64,000 bases of DNA, from contig NZ_LT837803.1 of the NCBI RefSeq assembly GCF_900174485.1, forward strand, positions 1,999,305 to 2,063,304, given 5' to 3'. Source of the stretch: Sterolibacterium denitrificans. Its GTDB lineage: Bacteria; Pseudomonadota; Gammaproteobacteria; Burkholderiales; Rhodocyclaceae. The notes under the pieces are model-generated. The model did no database searches, was not told the DNA's origin, and saw only the letters and a list, made by a program, of their open reading frames with translations. Shown one piece after another: positions 45,259 to 54,689 of this stretch. The position numbers and the translations under genes are program-made. The first letter of the stretch is position 1; every line of letters starts with the position of its first letter.

Positions 45259-45726
45259 TCAGCGCAGCGCCTGGCCGGCAATATCCGCGCGCGTGGCATC
45301 GGCCCAGCAGTTCGGCGTCTCATAGAGGCGCACGCGTTCGAGACGCAGGTGGTTGCCCCACAAATCGAGATAGGCCCGGTCCAGCCTGGCGAACGCCAGC
45401 ACGGCAAGATTTTCCGCCGTCGGCACCACATCGAGCAGCACCGTCTTGTGGCCCGGCAACGTGGCGAGAAAATCCACCACCGCCGTATCGCCCCGGTAAG
45501 CCAGAAAAGCATGATCCCACTCATCGACCAGATGTTGCATGGCCAGCGACTTGATCTCGGAAAAATCCATGAGCATGCCATTCACCGGCTGGCCGCTGGC
45601 ATGAATGATGTCGCCGGCCAGGGTGATCTCGATGGCATAGCGGTGGCCATGCAGGTGCCGGCACTGGCTCAGATGATCCGGAATGCGATGGCCGGCATCG
45701 AACTCGAGACGGCGGGTAATCTGCAT
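45259..45726 (-). CDS. queD: 6-carboxy-5,6,7,8-tetrahydropterin synthase
   Basis: 155-residue PTPS-family enzyme of queuosine/preQ0 synthesis. Zinc and catalytic residues: FDAGHRI (His), CRHLHGHRY (catalytic Cys and two His), MDFSEIKSLAMQHLVDEWDHAFL (catalytic Asp-His) and VVPTAENLAVL. Length is slightly above the usual 120, with a C-terminal extension. The divergent gene is a radical SAM protein but is not a standard QueE. Starts at ATG 45726. Confidence 0.93.
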   Translation of the reverse strand: MQITRRLEFDAGHRIPDHLSQCRHLHGHRYAIEITLAGDIIHASGQPVNGMLMDFSEIKSLAMQHLVDEWDHAFLAYRGDTAVVDFLATLPGHKTVLLDVVPTAENLAVLAFARLDRAYLDLWGNHLRLERVRLYETPNCWADATRADIAGQALR

Positions 45727-45770
45727 GGTGAACTTTCGTGGGTCAGGCCGGGACGAAAACGAAACGGAAA

Positions 45771-45790
45771 CGGAACGGAACGGAACGGAA
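45771..45790. repeat. CGGAA tandem repeat in the queD/radical-SAM divergent promoter
   Basis: Four exact CGGAA units, flanked by degenerate GAAA/GGAAA units from about 45755 to 45804. The array lies just upstream of a perfect TATAAT -10 box (45822-45827) for the plus-strand radical SAM gene. Its 5-bp unit could change by slipped-strand mispairing and alter promoter spacing. Confidence 0.75.
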
Positions 45791-45821
45791 ATAGAAAGAG
45801 AAAGGCTGGAACGGCGCCGAT

Positions 45822-45827
45822 TATAAT
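45822..45827 (+). promoter_or_regulatory. -10 box of radical SAM gene
   Basis: Perfect TATAAT, 22 bases before the ATG at 45849. The -35 region falls in the GA-rich repeat border around 45799-45804, with poor match, so an activator or the repeat itself may matter. Confidence 0.55.
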
Positions 45828-45848
45828 GCGTGCTCAGGCCAGGCCATC

Positions 45849-46766
45849 ATGAAACCCTCTCCGGACACAGCCCCAAACCAGCTGCTTGGCACTGGCGATC
45901 ACAGTCGTGACAGTGCCGGCATGACCTATGTCTACCCGGTCGTATCGCGGCGCGCCGGCGGTGTTTCAGTGGGCATCAATCTAAACCCGAACAATGCCTG
46001 CAACTGGCGCTGCATCTACTGTCAGGTGCCCGATCTGAAACGCGGCAACGCGCCGCCAATCGATCTGGCGCAGCTGGAAACGGAATTGCGCAGTCTGCTC
46101 GACGATCTCGTCCATGGCGACTTCATGGCCCGGCGCGTTCCTTTCGAGACTCGCCGCATCGAGGATATCGCCTTTTCCGGCAACGGCGAACCCACCAGCG
46201 CACGTGAGTTTTCTGCCGCGGTCGAATTGGCCCGGCGGCTGCGCGACGAATTCAGTCTCGACGCCAAATTGCGCTTGATCACCAACGGCAGCCTGATCGA
46301 CCGCCCAGCGGTGCAGGAAGGCATCGCCCATCTCGGTGCGGCCGCTGGTGAAGTCTGGTTCAAGCTGGATGCGGGAACCCGCCAAGGCATTGCCCGCATC
46401 AATGGCGTCGATCTCGATCCGGCGGGCATCGTCCGGCGCCTGCGCAAGTGCGCCGAACTGTGCAGCACCTGGGTGCAGACCTGCTGCTTCAGTCTGGATG
46501 GGAGGACACCGGGAGATGAGGAAATCGCTGCCTGGCTGGACCTGCTGAAGCAAGTACAGGCAACAGAGGAAGCTGCAAGTAAAACAACAAAAACAACGAA
46601 AGCGCCATCCGGTACCGGCAAACTGGCCGGCGTGCACCTCTACGGTCTGGCGCGCCCCTCCATGCAGAGTGAAGCGTCGCGTCTCGAAAGATTGCCAGCC
46701 GACTGGCTGGAAACACTGGCGCTACAGGTTCGGCAACTGGGGCTGCGCGTGCGCATCAGCCCCTGA
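45849..46766 (+). CDS. radical SAM protein
   Basis: 305 residues. The [4Fe-4S]-SAM motif is CNWRCIYCQ (C-x3-C-x2-C) near residue 51, with SGNGEPTSAREF (GGE-like SAM-binding region) and LITNGSL later. The family resembles wyosine-type/MoaA-like uncharacterised radical SAM proteins; product unknown. TYVYPVVSRRAGGVSVGINLNPNNACNWRC is the conserved N-terminal part. The Thr/Lys-rich stretch around 230-245 (ASKTTKTTKAPSGTGK) looks like an inserted low-complexity linker. Confidence 0.85.
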   Translation: MKPSPDTAPNQLLGTGDHSRDSAGMTYVYPVVSRRAGGVSVGINLNPNNACNWRCIYCQVPDLKRGNAPPIDLAQLETELRSLLDDLVHGDFMARRVPFETRRIEDIAFSGNGEPTSAREFSAAVELARRLRDEFSLDAKLRLITNGSLIDRPAVQEGIAHLGAAAGEVWFKLDAGTRQGIARINGVDLDPAGIVRRLRKCAELCSTWVQTCCFSLDGRTPGDEEIAAWLDLLKQVQATEEAASKTTKTTKAPSGTGKLAGVHLYGLARPSMQSEASRLERLPADWLETLALQVRQLGLRVRISP

Positions 46767-46775
46767 GCCATGATT

Positions 46776-47078
46776 TCACTTCTTCGACTTGGCTGCCGCA
46801 GCGGTGCGCGCCAGCTTCTTCAGCGACTTGTACTGCTCCGGCTCATGCGCCTTCAGGTATTCCGCAACTTCGAAATCCTCGCGCTTGACTTTGGAAATAT
46901 CGATATTCTCGACATGCACCAGACGCAGCAACTGCTGCACCGGACGCGGTATGTTGCGGCCACTCTCGTAACGCGAACCGCCGCTCTGCGTCACACCCAG
47001 CTTTGACCAGAATTGCTGCTGGTTCATGCCCATCTTGCGGCGGATTTCACGCGCATCAATCTTTTCCATGGTTCTCAT
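46776..47078 (-). CDS. XRE-family HTH regulator
   Basis: 100 residues. HTH core REIRRKMGMNQQQFWSKLGVTQSGGSRYESGRNIP, followed by a helical region and a basic Ala/Lys tail. Start ATG 47078 with AAAGGAT upstream (an ATG three codons later is possible). Divergent from lysC across an AT-rich gap with several palindromes, so it may regulate itself or lysC. The convergent radical SAM gene ends nine bases away. Confidence 0.85.
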   Translation of the reverse strand: MRTMEKIDAREIRRKMGMNQQQFWSKLGVTQSGGSRYESGRNIPRPVQQLLRLVHVENIDISKVKREDFEVAEYLKAHEPEQYKSLKKLARTAAAAKSKK

Positions 47079-47172
47079 GGCAATATCCTTTAAAAAGTAC
47101 GTCAGCCTAAATACATTGTTCTATCGACTATAACCTAAGTGATAGTGCCGCGTACTATATACAATATATTTT

Positions 47173-47193
47173 CGACATACAAGGCCTATGTCG
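47173..47193. promoter_or_regulatory. palindrome in the regulator/lysC divergent region
   Basis: CGACATA (47173-47179) and TATGTCG (47187-47193) form 7-bp inverted arms around CAAGGCC. ATTTTCGACATAC covering its left arm recurs at 49348-49360. A plausible operator for the XRE regulator. The surrounding 47079-47337 gap is AT-rich and carries a TATAAT at 47300-47305 for lysC. Confidence 0.45.
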
Positions 47194-47299
47194 TAAGACT
47201 AATCAGAAAAATACTTTTTTAGACAGGGCGCCCTCTTTCCTCAGCCTGCCCAGCCTGTCATCCCGGCTTGGAAACAAGCGCTCCGGAAGGGATATCGGA

Positions 47300-47305
47300 T
47301 ATAAT
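47300..47305 (+). promoter_or_regulatory. -10 box of lysC
   Basis: TATAAT, 33 bases before the lysC ATG at 47338. I see no good -35 at 17 bases, so it may depend on an activator. Confidence 0.45.
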
Positions 47306-47337
47306 TTCCGCCTTTGTTCAGCAGGCTAGACGGAAAA

Positions 47338-48573
47338 ATGGCACTGATAGTCCAAAAATATGGCGGCACCTCGATGGGATCGCCGGAACGCATCAAGAAT
47401 GTGGCCCGGCGTATTGCCAAATGGAAAGGCGAAGGAAATCAACTGGTCGTCGTGGTCTCGGCGATGAGCGGCGAAACCAACCGCCTGATCGACTTGGCCA
47501 AGGCCATCCAAACCTCACCCGATCCGCGCGAACTCGATGTGGTGATATCGACAGGCGAGCAGGTCAGCATCGGTCTGCTGGCAATGGCGCTGAAGGAACT
47601 GGGCATCCCGGCCAAAAGCTACACCGGCGGCCAGGTCAGCATCCTCACCGACAGCACGCATACCAAGGCCCGCATCCTCGATATCGACGACCAGGCCATC
47701 AAGGCTGATCTCGATGCCGGGCAAGTCATCATCGTCGCCGGCTTCCAGGGTGTCGATGCCCAGGGCGCCATCACCACACTGGGACGCGGCGGCTCCGACA
47801 CCACGGCGGTTGCCCTGGCTGCCGCCCTGCAAGCCAGCGAATGCCAGATCTATACCGATGTCGATGGCGTCTACACCACCGACCCGCGCATCGTTCCCGA
47901 AGCGCGCCGCCTCGACTCCATCACTTTCGAGGAAATGCTGGAAATGGCGAGCCTCGGCTCCAAGGTACTGCAAATCCGCTCAGTGGAGTTTGCCGGCAAG
48001 TACAAGGTCAAACTGCGCGTGCTCTCCAGCCTGGAATATCTGAACAAACAAGGCCCCGGCACGCTGATTACTTTCGAGGAAAATCAAAACATGGAAGAGC
48101 CCATCATTTCCGGCATCGCCTTCAACCGTGACGAAGCCAAGCTGACCGTCCTCGGCGTGCCCGACCGCCCCGGCATCGCCTACCAGATACTTGGCCCGAT
48201 CGCCGAGGCCAATATCGACGTCGACATGATCATCCAGAACGTCGGCCACGACGGCTCCACCGACTTTTCCTTCACCGTCAATCGCGGTGAATACGCCAAG
48301 GCGCTGGCCATACTCGAAACCGTCAAGGCACATGTCGGTGCCCGCGCCATCACGGGCGACAACAAGATATGCAAGGTTTCCGCCGTCGGCGTCGGCATGC
48401 GCTCGCATCCCGGTGTAGCCAGCAAAATGTTCCGCGCCCTGGCCGAGGAAGGCATCAACCTGCAGATGATCTCCACTTCCGAGATCAAAATCTCGGTGGT
48501 GCTGGACGAAAAATACCTGGAGCTTGCCGTGCGCGTGCTGCACCAGAGCTTCAACCTGAATCAAGCGGCGTGA
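47338..48573 (+). CDS. lysC: aspartate kinase
   Basis: 411-residue enzyme for the first step of Lys/Thr/Met synthesis. Catalytic domain: [48 protein letters not shown] and [19 protein letters not shown]. Two C-terminal ACT domains (about 265-410) for feedback. Start ATG 47338 after GACGGAAAA. An internal ATG at 48091 ([10 protein letters not shown]...) is preceded by GAGGA at about 10 bases, similar to the internal starts that give a separate beta subunit in Gram-positive relatives. Confidence 0.97.
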   Translation: MALIVQKYGGTSMGSPERIKNVARRIAKWKGEGNQLVVVVSAMSGETNRLIDLAKAIQTSPDPRELDVVISTGEQVSIGLLAMALKELGIPAKSYTGGQVSILTDSTHTKARILDIDDQAIKADLDAGQVIIVAGFQGVDAQGAITTLGRGGSDTTAVALAAALQASECQIYTDVDGVYTTDPRIVPEARRLDSITFEEMLEMASLGSKVLQIRSVEFAGKYKVKLRVLSSLEYLNKQGPGTLITFEENQNMEEPIISGIAFNRDEAKLTVLGVPDRPGIAYQILGPIAEANIDVDMIIQNVGHDGSTDFSFTVNRGEYAKALAILETVKAHVGARAITGDNKICKVSAVGVGMRSHPGVASKMFRALAEEGINLQMISTSEIKISVVLDEKYLELAVRVLHQSFNLNQAA

Positions 48574-48690
48574 TTCGGCATGATGATGATTGCCTGATTA
48601 CACGAGGTTACAAAATCGGCAACTGATGACACTTTCCGCTTACAACTCACGGCAAGAATGACCCTGCCATCCACACCAAGGAGAGTATTC

Positions 48691-49254
48691 ATGAAAGTCG
48701 GACACAAATTCATCATCGGCATCGCCGCCCTTGCCACGCTCGGTCTGGGCAGCGCACAGGCCCATCCCTTTGGCATGGGCCTCCCGGATGCCTGCGCCCA
48801 CGGATACGACATGAAGGGCAAACGCGCCTGGTCAGGCAAGCAGGCCAACGTCGACAGGGCAGCCATGGCCGCCGCTCGCCTCGACAAGCTGAAAGCCGAG
48901 CTGAAGATCACGGCCGATCAGGAAACCGCCTGGCAGGCTTTTGCCAACAAGGCCAAACAGCAGGCCGAACACATGCAGGCACTGCGCGACAAGGGGCAGC
49001 CGCAGGCGAGCACGGCCAAACCGCTTTCCGCTCCCGAACACATGGACAAGGCAATCGAGTTCATGAAGCAGCGCCTGGCCGGCATGGAAGCCATGAGCCA
49101 GTCGGCCAAGGAGCTCTACGCCGTGCTGACTGCGGAACAGAAAGCCGTTGCCGACCAGCATTTCATGCAGCCGATCAAACAAAAACCGCGAGACAAGATG
49201 CGGCAGCAGCGCATGAATCCGCCACCGGCTGCCGGCGCGGCGGAAGCGAAATAA
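48691..49254 (+). CDS. Spy/CpxP-like periplasmic protein (LTxxQ type)
   Basis: 187 residues with a signal peptide (MKVGHKFIIGIAALATLGLGSAQA) and a mature helical domain: ARLDKLKAELKITADQETAWQAFANKAKQQAEHMQALR and LAGMEAMSQSAKELYAVLTAEQKAVADQHF (the LTAEQ repeat of the family). Such proteins are chaperones or metal/stress sensors of the envelope. Pro/Ala tail. Starts after AAGGAG. Confidence 0.88.
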   Translation: MKVGHKFIIGIAALATLGLGSAQAHPFGMGLPDACAHGYDMKGKRAWSGKQANVDRAAMAAARLDKLKAELKITADQETAWQAFANKAKQQAEHMQALRDKGQPQASTAKPLSAPEHMDKAIEFMKQRLAGMEAMSQSAKELYAVLTAEQKAVADQHFMQPIKQKPRDKMRQQRMNPPPAAGAAEAK

Positions 49255-49347
49255 GCCGCCCTGCTCGCCCCACCTCGATCCGGGACCGTCGCACCCAGAT
49301 ATTTGGACGGTCCTGGATTGTTGGTTGTTGGTTATTGATCGTCGATC

Positions 49348-49388
49348 ATTTTCGACATACCAGACACGACCCATTAGCACATGCTAAT
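49348..49388. promoter_or_regulatory. palindrome and shared element before the 49397 gene
   Basis: ATTTTCGACATAC (49348-49360) is identical to 47168-47180. It is followed by ATTAGCA-CA-TGCTAAT (49373-49388), a perfect 7-bp inverted repeat ending 9 bases before the ATG. TAATAT at the palindrome border could be a -10 box, making the transcript nearly leaderless. Confidence 0.4.
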
Positions 49389-49396
49389 ATTTGGCC

Positions 49397-49723
49397 ATGT
49401 CACACTATCTTGGCCACCCGCAGGATCGCGATCTGCGCATGCTGCGCTCACTGGCACGCAGCATCGAAACCCAGCTTGAGCTCGAACATCAACTGAGCGA
49501 ACGGGACAGGCGCGAAATCGATCTTGCTGCCTGTTTTCCAGCCGGCAAAATGATATTGCGCGGCAGCCTGGCCGACATCCGGCACACCATCGATCCCGAA
49601 GTGATGCGCTGCCACGTCGTGCAGGATGGCAGGCTCGCCGGAACGCTCTACATCAACCTGCTGCGCAAGAAATGCACGCCGGTTGATTGCCTGACGGCAC
49701 CCTCGCTTCCTGAGGAAAGCTGA
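49397..49723 (+). CDS. hypothetical protein
   Basis: 108 residues from ATG 49397 (no ribosome site). Features: N-terminal charged helices with many Arg/Glu (DRDLRMLRSLARSIETQLELEHQLSERDRREIDLAACFPAGK), a short beta-like C-terminal part. I do not recognise a family. Palindrome upstream suggests regulated expression. Confidence 0.6.
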   Translation: MSHYLGHPQDRDLRMLRSLARSIETQLELEHQLSERDRREIDLAACFPAGKMILRGSLADIRHTIDPEVMRCHVVQDGRLAGTLYINLLRKKCTPVDCLTAPSLPEES

Positions 49724-49762
49724 GCGCCGCCGGGCTTGCCTTGTTTGCAGCTTCGCTGCCGG

Positions 49763-52210
49763 TTAATGCGCGACGATGCCGCTCCCACCGGTCGCCGCAT
49801 CGCCACCGGCGGCAATCTGTGAAGGCTCCAACGGCGTGCCGAGGGCTGCCCCGTCTGCTTCCGCCTCGGCTGCCGGTTCGGGCATGCGTTCCAGCGCCAG
49901 TTCCAGCACCTTGTCGACCCAGCGCACCGGAACGATCTCGATCCGATTCTTGATCGCGTCCTGAATCTCCGCCAGATCCTTGACGTTTTCCTCGGGAATC
50001 AGCGCCGTGCGGATGCCGCCGCGCACCGCCGCCAGCAGCTTCTCCTTGAGCCCGCCGATGGGCAGGATTTCACCGCGCAAGGTGATTTCGCCGGTCATTG
50101 CCACGTCGGCGCGCACCGGGATGCCGGTCAGCACCGACACCAGCGCGGTGGCGATGGCCGCCCCGGCCGACGGGCCATCCTTGGGTGTCGCGCCTTCGGG
50201 CAAGTGGATGTGCAAATCCTTCTTCTGATAGAAGTCCTCGGCGATGCCGAACTGCTTGCCGCGCTTGCGCACCACGGTGAGCGCGGCCTGAATCGACTCC
50301 TGCATTACTTCGCCGAGCTTGCCGGTGGTCATGGTCTTGCCCTTGCCGGGCACGGCCACGGCCTCGATGGTCAGCAGCTCGCCGCCCACCTCGGTCCAGG
50401 CCAGACCGGTCACCTGACCGATCTGGTTTTCCTTCTCCGCCACCCCGAAGGAATAGCGGCGCACGCCCAGATACTTGTCGAGATTCTTGGCGTTGACGAT
50501 GACCTTGGACTTGCGGCTGCGCAGCACCAGCGCCTTGACCACCTTGCGGCAAATCTTGGAAATGTCGCGATCGAGCGAACGCACGCCGGCTTCGCGCGTG
50601 TAGTAACGCACGATGTCGCGCAGCGCATCCTCGGTCACCGTCAGCTCATCGCGCTTGATGCCATTGGCCTTCAATTGCTTGGGCAGCAGATAGCGGGTGG
50701 CGATATTCACTTTCTCGTCTTCGGTATAGCCCGACAGACGGATCAACTCCATGCGGTCGAGCAGCGGCGCCGGGATGTTGAGGGTATTGGCCGTAGCGAC
50801 GAACATCACGTCCGACAGGTCGTATTCGACTTCGACGTAGTGATCGACGAAAGTCGAGTTCTGCTCCGGATCGAGCACCTCGAGCAGCGCCGCGCTCGGA
50901 TCGCCGCGGAAATCCTGGCCCATCTTGTCGACTTCGTCGAGCAGGAAGAGCGGGTTGCGCACGCCGACCTTGGCCATGTTCTGCAGAATCTTGCCGGGCA
51001 TGGAACCGATATAGGTGCGGCGATGGCCGCGAATCTCGGATTCGTCACGCACTCCGCCCAGCGACATGCGCACGAACTTGCGGTTGGTCGCCTTGGCGAT
51101 CGACTGGCCGAGAGAAGTCTTGCCCACCCCCGGTGGGCCGACCAGGCACAGGATCGGCGCCTTCAGCTTGTCGACGCGCTGCTGCACGGCCAGATACTCG
51201 ACGATGCGTTCCTTGACCTTGTCGAGGCCGTAATGATCCTTGTCGAGCACCTTCACCGCCGCGGCGAGATCCTTGTCGGTGCGGCTCTTCTTCTTCCAGG
51301 GCAGGCCGATCAGCGTCTCGATGTAATTGCGCACCACGGTAGCCTCGGCCGACATCGGCGACATCAGCTTGAGCTTCTTCAATTCAGCCTGGGCCTTGGC
51401 CAAGGCTTCCTTGGGCATGCCGGCTTCCTTGATCTTCTTCTCCATCTCGTCGAGCTCGGCGCCTTCCTCGCCCTCGCCCAGTTCCTTCTGGATGGCCTTG
51501 ACCTGCTCGTTGAGGTAATACTCGCGCTGGCTCTTTTCCATCTGCCGCTTGACGCGGCCGCGGATGCGCTTCTCGACCTGAAGGATGTCGAGTTCGGCTT
51601 CCAGTTGGGACAGCAGTTTTTCCAGACGCGCGGCGACTTCGAAGATTTCCAGCACTTCCTGCTTCTGCTCCAGCTTCAGCGGCAGATGCGCGGCGATGGT
51701 GTCGGCCAGACGCCCGGCCTCGTCGATACCCGACAGCGAAGTGAGAATTTCCGGCGGAATCTTCTTGTTCAGCTTGATGTACTGATCGAACTGGGCAAGG
51801 ATGGCACGGCGCATCGCCTCGACCTCGTGATCGCCAGCCTCGTCGAGCGGTACCGGCCTCACCTCCGCCACGAACAGCTCCTGGCGATCCTCGATGCGTC
51901 CGATATGCGCCCGCTGCACGCCTTCGACCAGCACCTTGACGGTTCCATCGGGCAGCTTGAGCATCTGCAGGATGTTGGCCACGCAGCCGATGCGGTACAT
52001 GTCCTCGGCATCCGGTTCATCCTTGGCGGCGGATTTCTGCGCCACCAGCAAAATCCCCTTGCCGGACTCCATCGCCATGTCGAGCGCCTTGATCGACTTC
52101 GGGCGGCCGACGAACAGCGGAATCACCATGTGCGGAAAAACGACGACGTCACGCAAGGGCAACAGTGGCAATTCAAGTGCTTCGGAGGGCAGATCCAGTT
52201 CGCTCGACAT
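49763..52210 (-). CDS. lon: ATP-dependent protease Lon
   Basis: 815-residue AAA+ protease. N-terminal substrate domain ([27 protein letters not shown]), Walker [19 protein letters not shown], Walker [12 protein letters not shown], and the protease domain with the Ser-Lys dyad in [17 protein letters not shown] and [16 protein letters not shown] 35-residue Ala/Glu-rich C-terminal tail follows. Starts at ATG 52210 with AAGGATAACGCC upstream. A sigma-32-like promoter lies upstream. Confidence 0.98.
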   Translation of the reverse strand: MSSELDLPSEALELPLLPLRDVVVFPHMVIPLFVGRPKSIKALDMAMESGKGILLVAQKSAAKDEPDAEDMYRIGCVANILQMLKLPDGTVKVLVEGVQRAHIGRIEDRQELFVAEVRPVPLDEAGDHEVEAMRRAILAQFDQYIKLNKKIPPEILTSLSGIDEAGRLADTIAAHLPLKLEQKQEVLEIFEVAARLEKLLSQLEAELDILQVEKRIRGRVKRQMEKSQREYYLNEQVKAIQKELGEGEEGAELDEMEKKIKEAGMPKEALAKAQAELKKLKLMSPMSAEATVVRNYIETLIGLPWKKKSRTDKDLAAAVKVLDKDHYGLDKVKERIVEYLAVQQRVDKLKAPILCLVGPPGVGKTSLGQSIAKATNRKFVRMSLGGVRDESEIRGHRRTYIGSMPGKILQNMAKVGVRNPLFLLDEVDKMGQDFRGDPSAALLEVLDPEQNSTFVDHYVEVEYDLSDVMFVATANTLNIPAPLLDRMELIRLSGYTEDEKVNIATRYLLPKQLKANGIKRDELTVTEDALRDIVRYYTREAGVRSLDRDISKICRKVVKALVLRSRKSKVIVNAKNLDKYLGVRRYSFGVAEKENQIGQVTGLAWTEVGGELLTIEAVAVPGKGKTMTTGKLGEVMQESIQAALTVVRKRGKQFGIAEDFYQKKDLHIHLPEGATPKDGPSAGAAIATALVSVLTGIPVRADVAMTGEITLRGEILPIGGLKEKLLAAVRGGIRTALIPEENVKDLAEIQDAIKNRIEIVPVRWVDKVLELALERMPEPAAEAEADGAALGTPLEPSQIAAGGDAATGGSGIVAH

Positions 52211-52578
52211 GGCGTTATCCTTTGATTGAATACAACTGGGTCCCAGCTTGGGGTGAAACCGGGAATTTCAAGTTCAAGTATGCCGGCAACCACGGGGCCC
52301 GCAAAAACGGTCAAATCGAGTCTAGACCATCCATTACCGCCTGGAAAGCGCCGGCCCGATGGCATGCGGCGCACCGGAAAAGACGGCCTGGCTCATGCGC
52401 CGGCATCGGGTTTCGACTGGAATATCAAGACCATGCAAGGTCGCAGACAATTGCCGAACCGGCAGACCCGATGTGACCTGATTTCACACGCGCAGCCCAT
52501 GCCGACCCTATATGTACTGAGATACTGCGCAGCGCAGTTGGTTCGCGGCAAGCCTGCGTTCTCTGCTTTCTCTGCGTT
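52211..52578. other. gap between clpX and lon
   Basis: 368 bases without a gene. The lon-proximal side contains the heat-shock-like promoter (52245-52272). The clpX-proximal side has a small ACTGCG-CAG-CGCAGT hairpin (52524-52538) after the clpX stop and direct repeats of CTGCGTTCT at 52553-52561 and 52572-52580. The middle, about 52290-52500, shows nothing recognisable. Confidence 0.7.
52245..52272 (-). promoter_or_regulatory. sigma-32-type heat-shock promoter of lon
   Basis: Minus-strand -35 CTTGAAA (52266-52272), a 12-base spacer and -10 CCCCAAGCT (52245-52253), close to the RpoH consensus CTTGAAA-N11-16-CCCCATNT. Transcription would start near 52237, giving a 5' leader of about 25-30 bases before ATG 52210. 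Lon is a heat-shock protein in many proteobacteria. Confidence 0.7.
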
Positions 52579-53865
52579 CTAACTGGCAACCTTGCCAGCC
52601 TTGCCCGCCGGTTGGTCGGCGTAGATGAGGATGGCCGGCGTGCTGCCCTCCACCATGGACTCGTCGATGACCACCTTGGTCACGTTCTCCATGCTCGGCA
52701 GTTCATACATGGTATCGAGCAGCGCGCTCTCGAGTATGGAACGCAGGCCGCGCGCCCCCGCCTTGCGCTTGATCGCCTTGCGGGCGATGGCCTGCAGGGC
52801 ATTCGGGCGTACTTCGAGTTCGACGCCTTCCATCTGGAACAGCTTCTGGTACTGCTTGATCAGGGCATTCTTCGGCTCGATGAGAATCTCGATCAGGGCC
52901 GCCTCGTCCAGCTCCTGCAGCGTGGCAATCACCGGCAGGCGACCGACGAACTCGGGAATCAGACCGAACTTGACCAGGTCTTCCGGCTCCACCTGCAACA
53001 GGGCTTCCGTGATGTTCCGGCTGTCGCGGCTCTTCACCTCGGCGCCGAACCCGATGCCGCTCTTTTCGGAGCGATTGCGGATCACCTTGTCGAGGCCGTC
53101 GAACGCGCCGCCGCAGATGAAGAGGATATTCGTCGTATCGACCTGCACGAAATCCTGATTCGGATGCTTGCGGCCGCCCTGCGGCGGGATCGCTGCCGTC
53201 GTGCCCTCGATCAGCTTGAGCAGTGCCTGCTGCACGCCCTCGCCGGAAACGTCGCGGGTGATCGAAGGATTGTCGGACTTGCGCGAAATTTTGTCGATCT
53301 CGTCGATATAGACGATGCCGCGCTGCGCCTTGTCGATTTCGTAGTCGCACTTCTGCAGCAGTTTCTGGATGATGTTCTCGACGTCCTCGCCGACATAGCC
53401 AGCCTCGGTCAGCGTCGTCGCATCCGCCATGATGAAGGGCACGTTGAGCAGGCGCGCCAGCGTCTGTGCCAGCAAGGTCTTGCCCGAACCGGTCGGGCCG
53501 ATCAGCAGGATGTTGCTCTTGGCCAGCTCCACGCCATCGCCCTCATGGCCGGGGCCGGCAAGATGCTGCAGGCGCTTGTAATGGTTGTATACCGCCACCG
53601 CCAGTACGCGCTTGGCCGCCTCCTGGCCGATCACGTACTGGTCGAGTATGGTGCAGATTTCCCTGGGCGTCGGCAGTTCCGACTTCTCCTTGCCTTCGCC
53701 CAGCCCGACTGCGGCTTCGTCGCGGATGATGTCGTTGCACAGGTCGATGCATTCATCGCAGATGAACACGGACGGGCCGGCGATGAGCTTTTTCACCTCG
53801 TGCTGGCTCTTGCTGCAGAACGAGCAATAGAGCAGTTTTTCCGGACCGGATTTCTTTTCCGTCAT
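52579..53865 (-). CDS. clpX: ATP-dependent Clp protease ATP-binding subunit ClpX
   Basis: 428-residue AAA+ unfoldase. N-terminal C4 zinc finger ([15 protein letters not shown] and [12 protein letters not shown], four Cys), Walker [21 protein letters not shown], Walker [11 protein letters not shown], pore loop GYVGEDVEN, sensor 2 near [20 protein letters not shown]. Works with ClpP; lies 119 bases after clpP on the same strand. Start ATG 53865. Confidence 0.98.
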   Translation of the reverse strand: MTEKKSGPEKLLYCSFCSKSQHEVKKLIAGPSVFICDECIDLCNDIIRDEAAVGLGEGKEKSELPTPREICTILDQYVIGQEAAKRVLAVAVYNHYKRLQHLAGPGHEGDGVELAKSNILLIGPTGSGKTLLAQTLARLLNVPFIMADATTLTEAGYVGEDVENIIQKLLQKCDYEIDKAQRGIVYIDEIDKISRKSDNPSITRDVSGEGVQQALLKLIEGTTAAIPPQGGRKHPNQDFVQVDTTNILFICGGAFDGLDKVIRNRSEKSGIGFGAEVKSRDSRNITEALLQVEPEDLVKFGLIPEFVGRLPVIATLQELDEAALIEILIEPKNALIKQYQKLFQMEGVELEVRPNALQAIARKAIKRKAGARGLRSILESALLDTMYELPSMENVTKVVIDESMVEGSTPAILIYADQPAGKAGKVAS

Positions 53866-53984
53866 ATTGGTACTCCGTGACTATGCGCTGTGTAATTTAG
53901 TCCGCTTTGGTACTCATCGATGCCCGTCAACATAACCACCCTGCAGCGGACGATGGAGGCTGAAGGAAACACCCGCAGCACGCA

Positions 53985-54689
53985 TCATTTATCCGCTTTG
54001 TCCGACCTGTCCGTCTTGCCCGGCTTGCCGCCGGCAGCGTCCTGCTCGCCGCCGCGGTTTTCCAGCACCTGATCGACGATGCCGTATTCGACCGCTTCGA
54101 TGGCCGAGAGAAAATTGTCGCGATCGGTATCGCGCTCGATATGCTCGATCTTCTGGCCGGTATGCCTAGCCATCATCTGGTTCAGGCGCTGCTTCAGATA
54201 GAGGATTTCCTTGGCGTGAATCTCGATATCCGATGCCTGCCCCTGGAAACCGCCCATCGGCTGATGAATCATCACCCGCGAATTCGGCAGGCAGTAGCGT
54301 TTGCCCTTGGTGCCGGCAGTCAGCAGGAAAGCCCCCATGCTGGCGGCCTGGCCGATGCACAGCGTGGATACGTCCGGCTTGATGAACTGCATGGTGTCGT
54401 AAATCGCCAGCCCGGCCGTCACCGAGCCGCCCGGCGAATTGATGTACAAATGAATGTCCTTGTCCGGATTTTCCGACTCGAGAAACAGCAACTGGGCAAC
54501 GATCAGGTTGGCCGTCGCATCATTCACCGGGCCAACCAGGAAGATCACCCGCTCGCGCAGCAGACGCGAATAGATGTCATACGCGCGTTCGCCACGCCCG
54601 CTGGTCTCGATGACCATGGGCACCAGGCCGAGCATGCTCGGATCCTGATGATTGCCATGCATGTCCTGCCCGGTGAATGTCTTCATCAT
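53985..54689 (-). CDS. clpP: ATP-dependent Clp protease proteolytic subunit
   Basis: 234 residues. Catalytic Ser in [14 protein letters not shown], His in [13 protein letters not shown], and Asp in the conserved region near TDRDNFLSA; the YINSPGGSV oxyanion strand is intact. The final 30 residues ([22 protein letters not shown]) are a charged extension beyond the usual 195-210 residues. ATG 54689 overlaps the tig stop; GGAAG is five bases upstream. Confidence 0.96.
   Translation of the reverse strand: MMKTFTGQDMHGNHQDPSMLGLVPMVIETSGRGERAYDIYSRLLRERVIFLVGPVNDATANLIVAQLLFLESENPDKDIHLYINSPGGSVTAGLAIYDTMQFIKPDVSTLCIGQAASMGAFLLTAGTKGKRYCLPNSRVMIHQPMGGFQGQASDIEIHAKEILYLKQRLNQMMARHTGQKIEHIERDTDRDNFLSAIEAVEYGIVDQVLENRGGEQDAAGGKPGKTDRSDKADK

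Noticed and set aside
49747-49759. GCAGC-TTC-GCTGC stem between the 49397 gene and lon as a terminator
   Set aside because: Stem of only five pairs with no T-run on either side.
50204-52225. 673-residue plus-strand open frame opposite lon
   Set aside because: Antisense shadow; Lon is intact on the minus strand.
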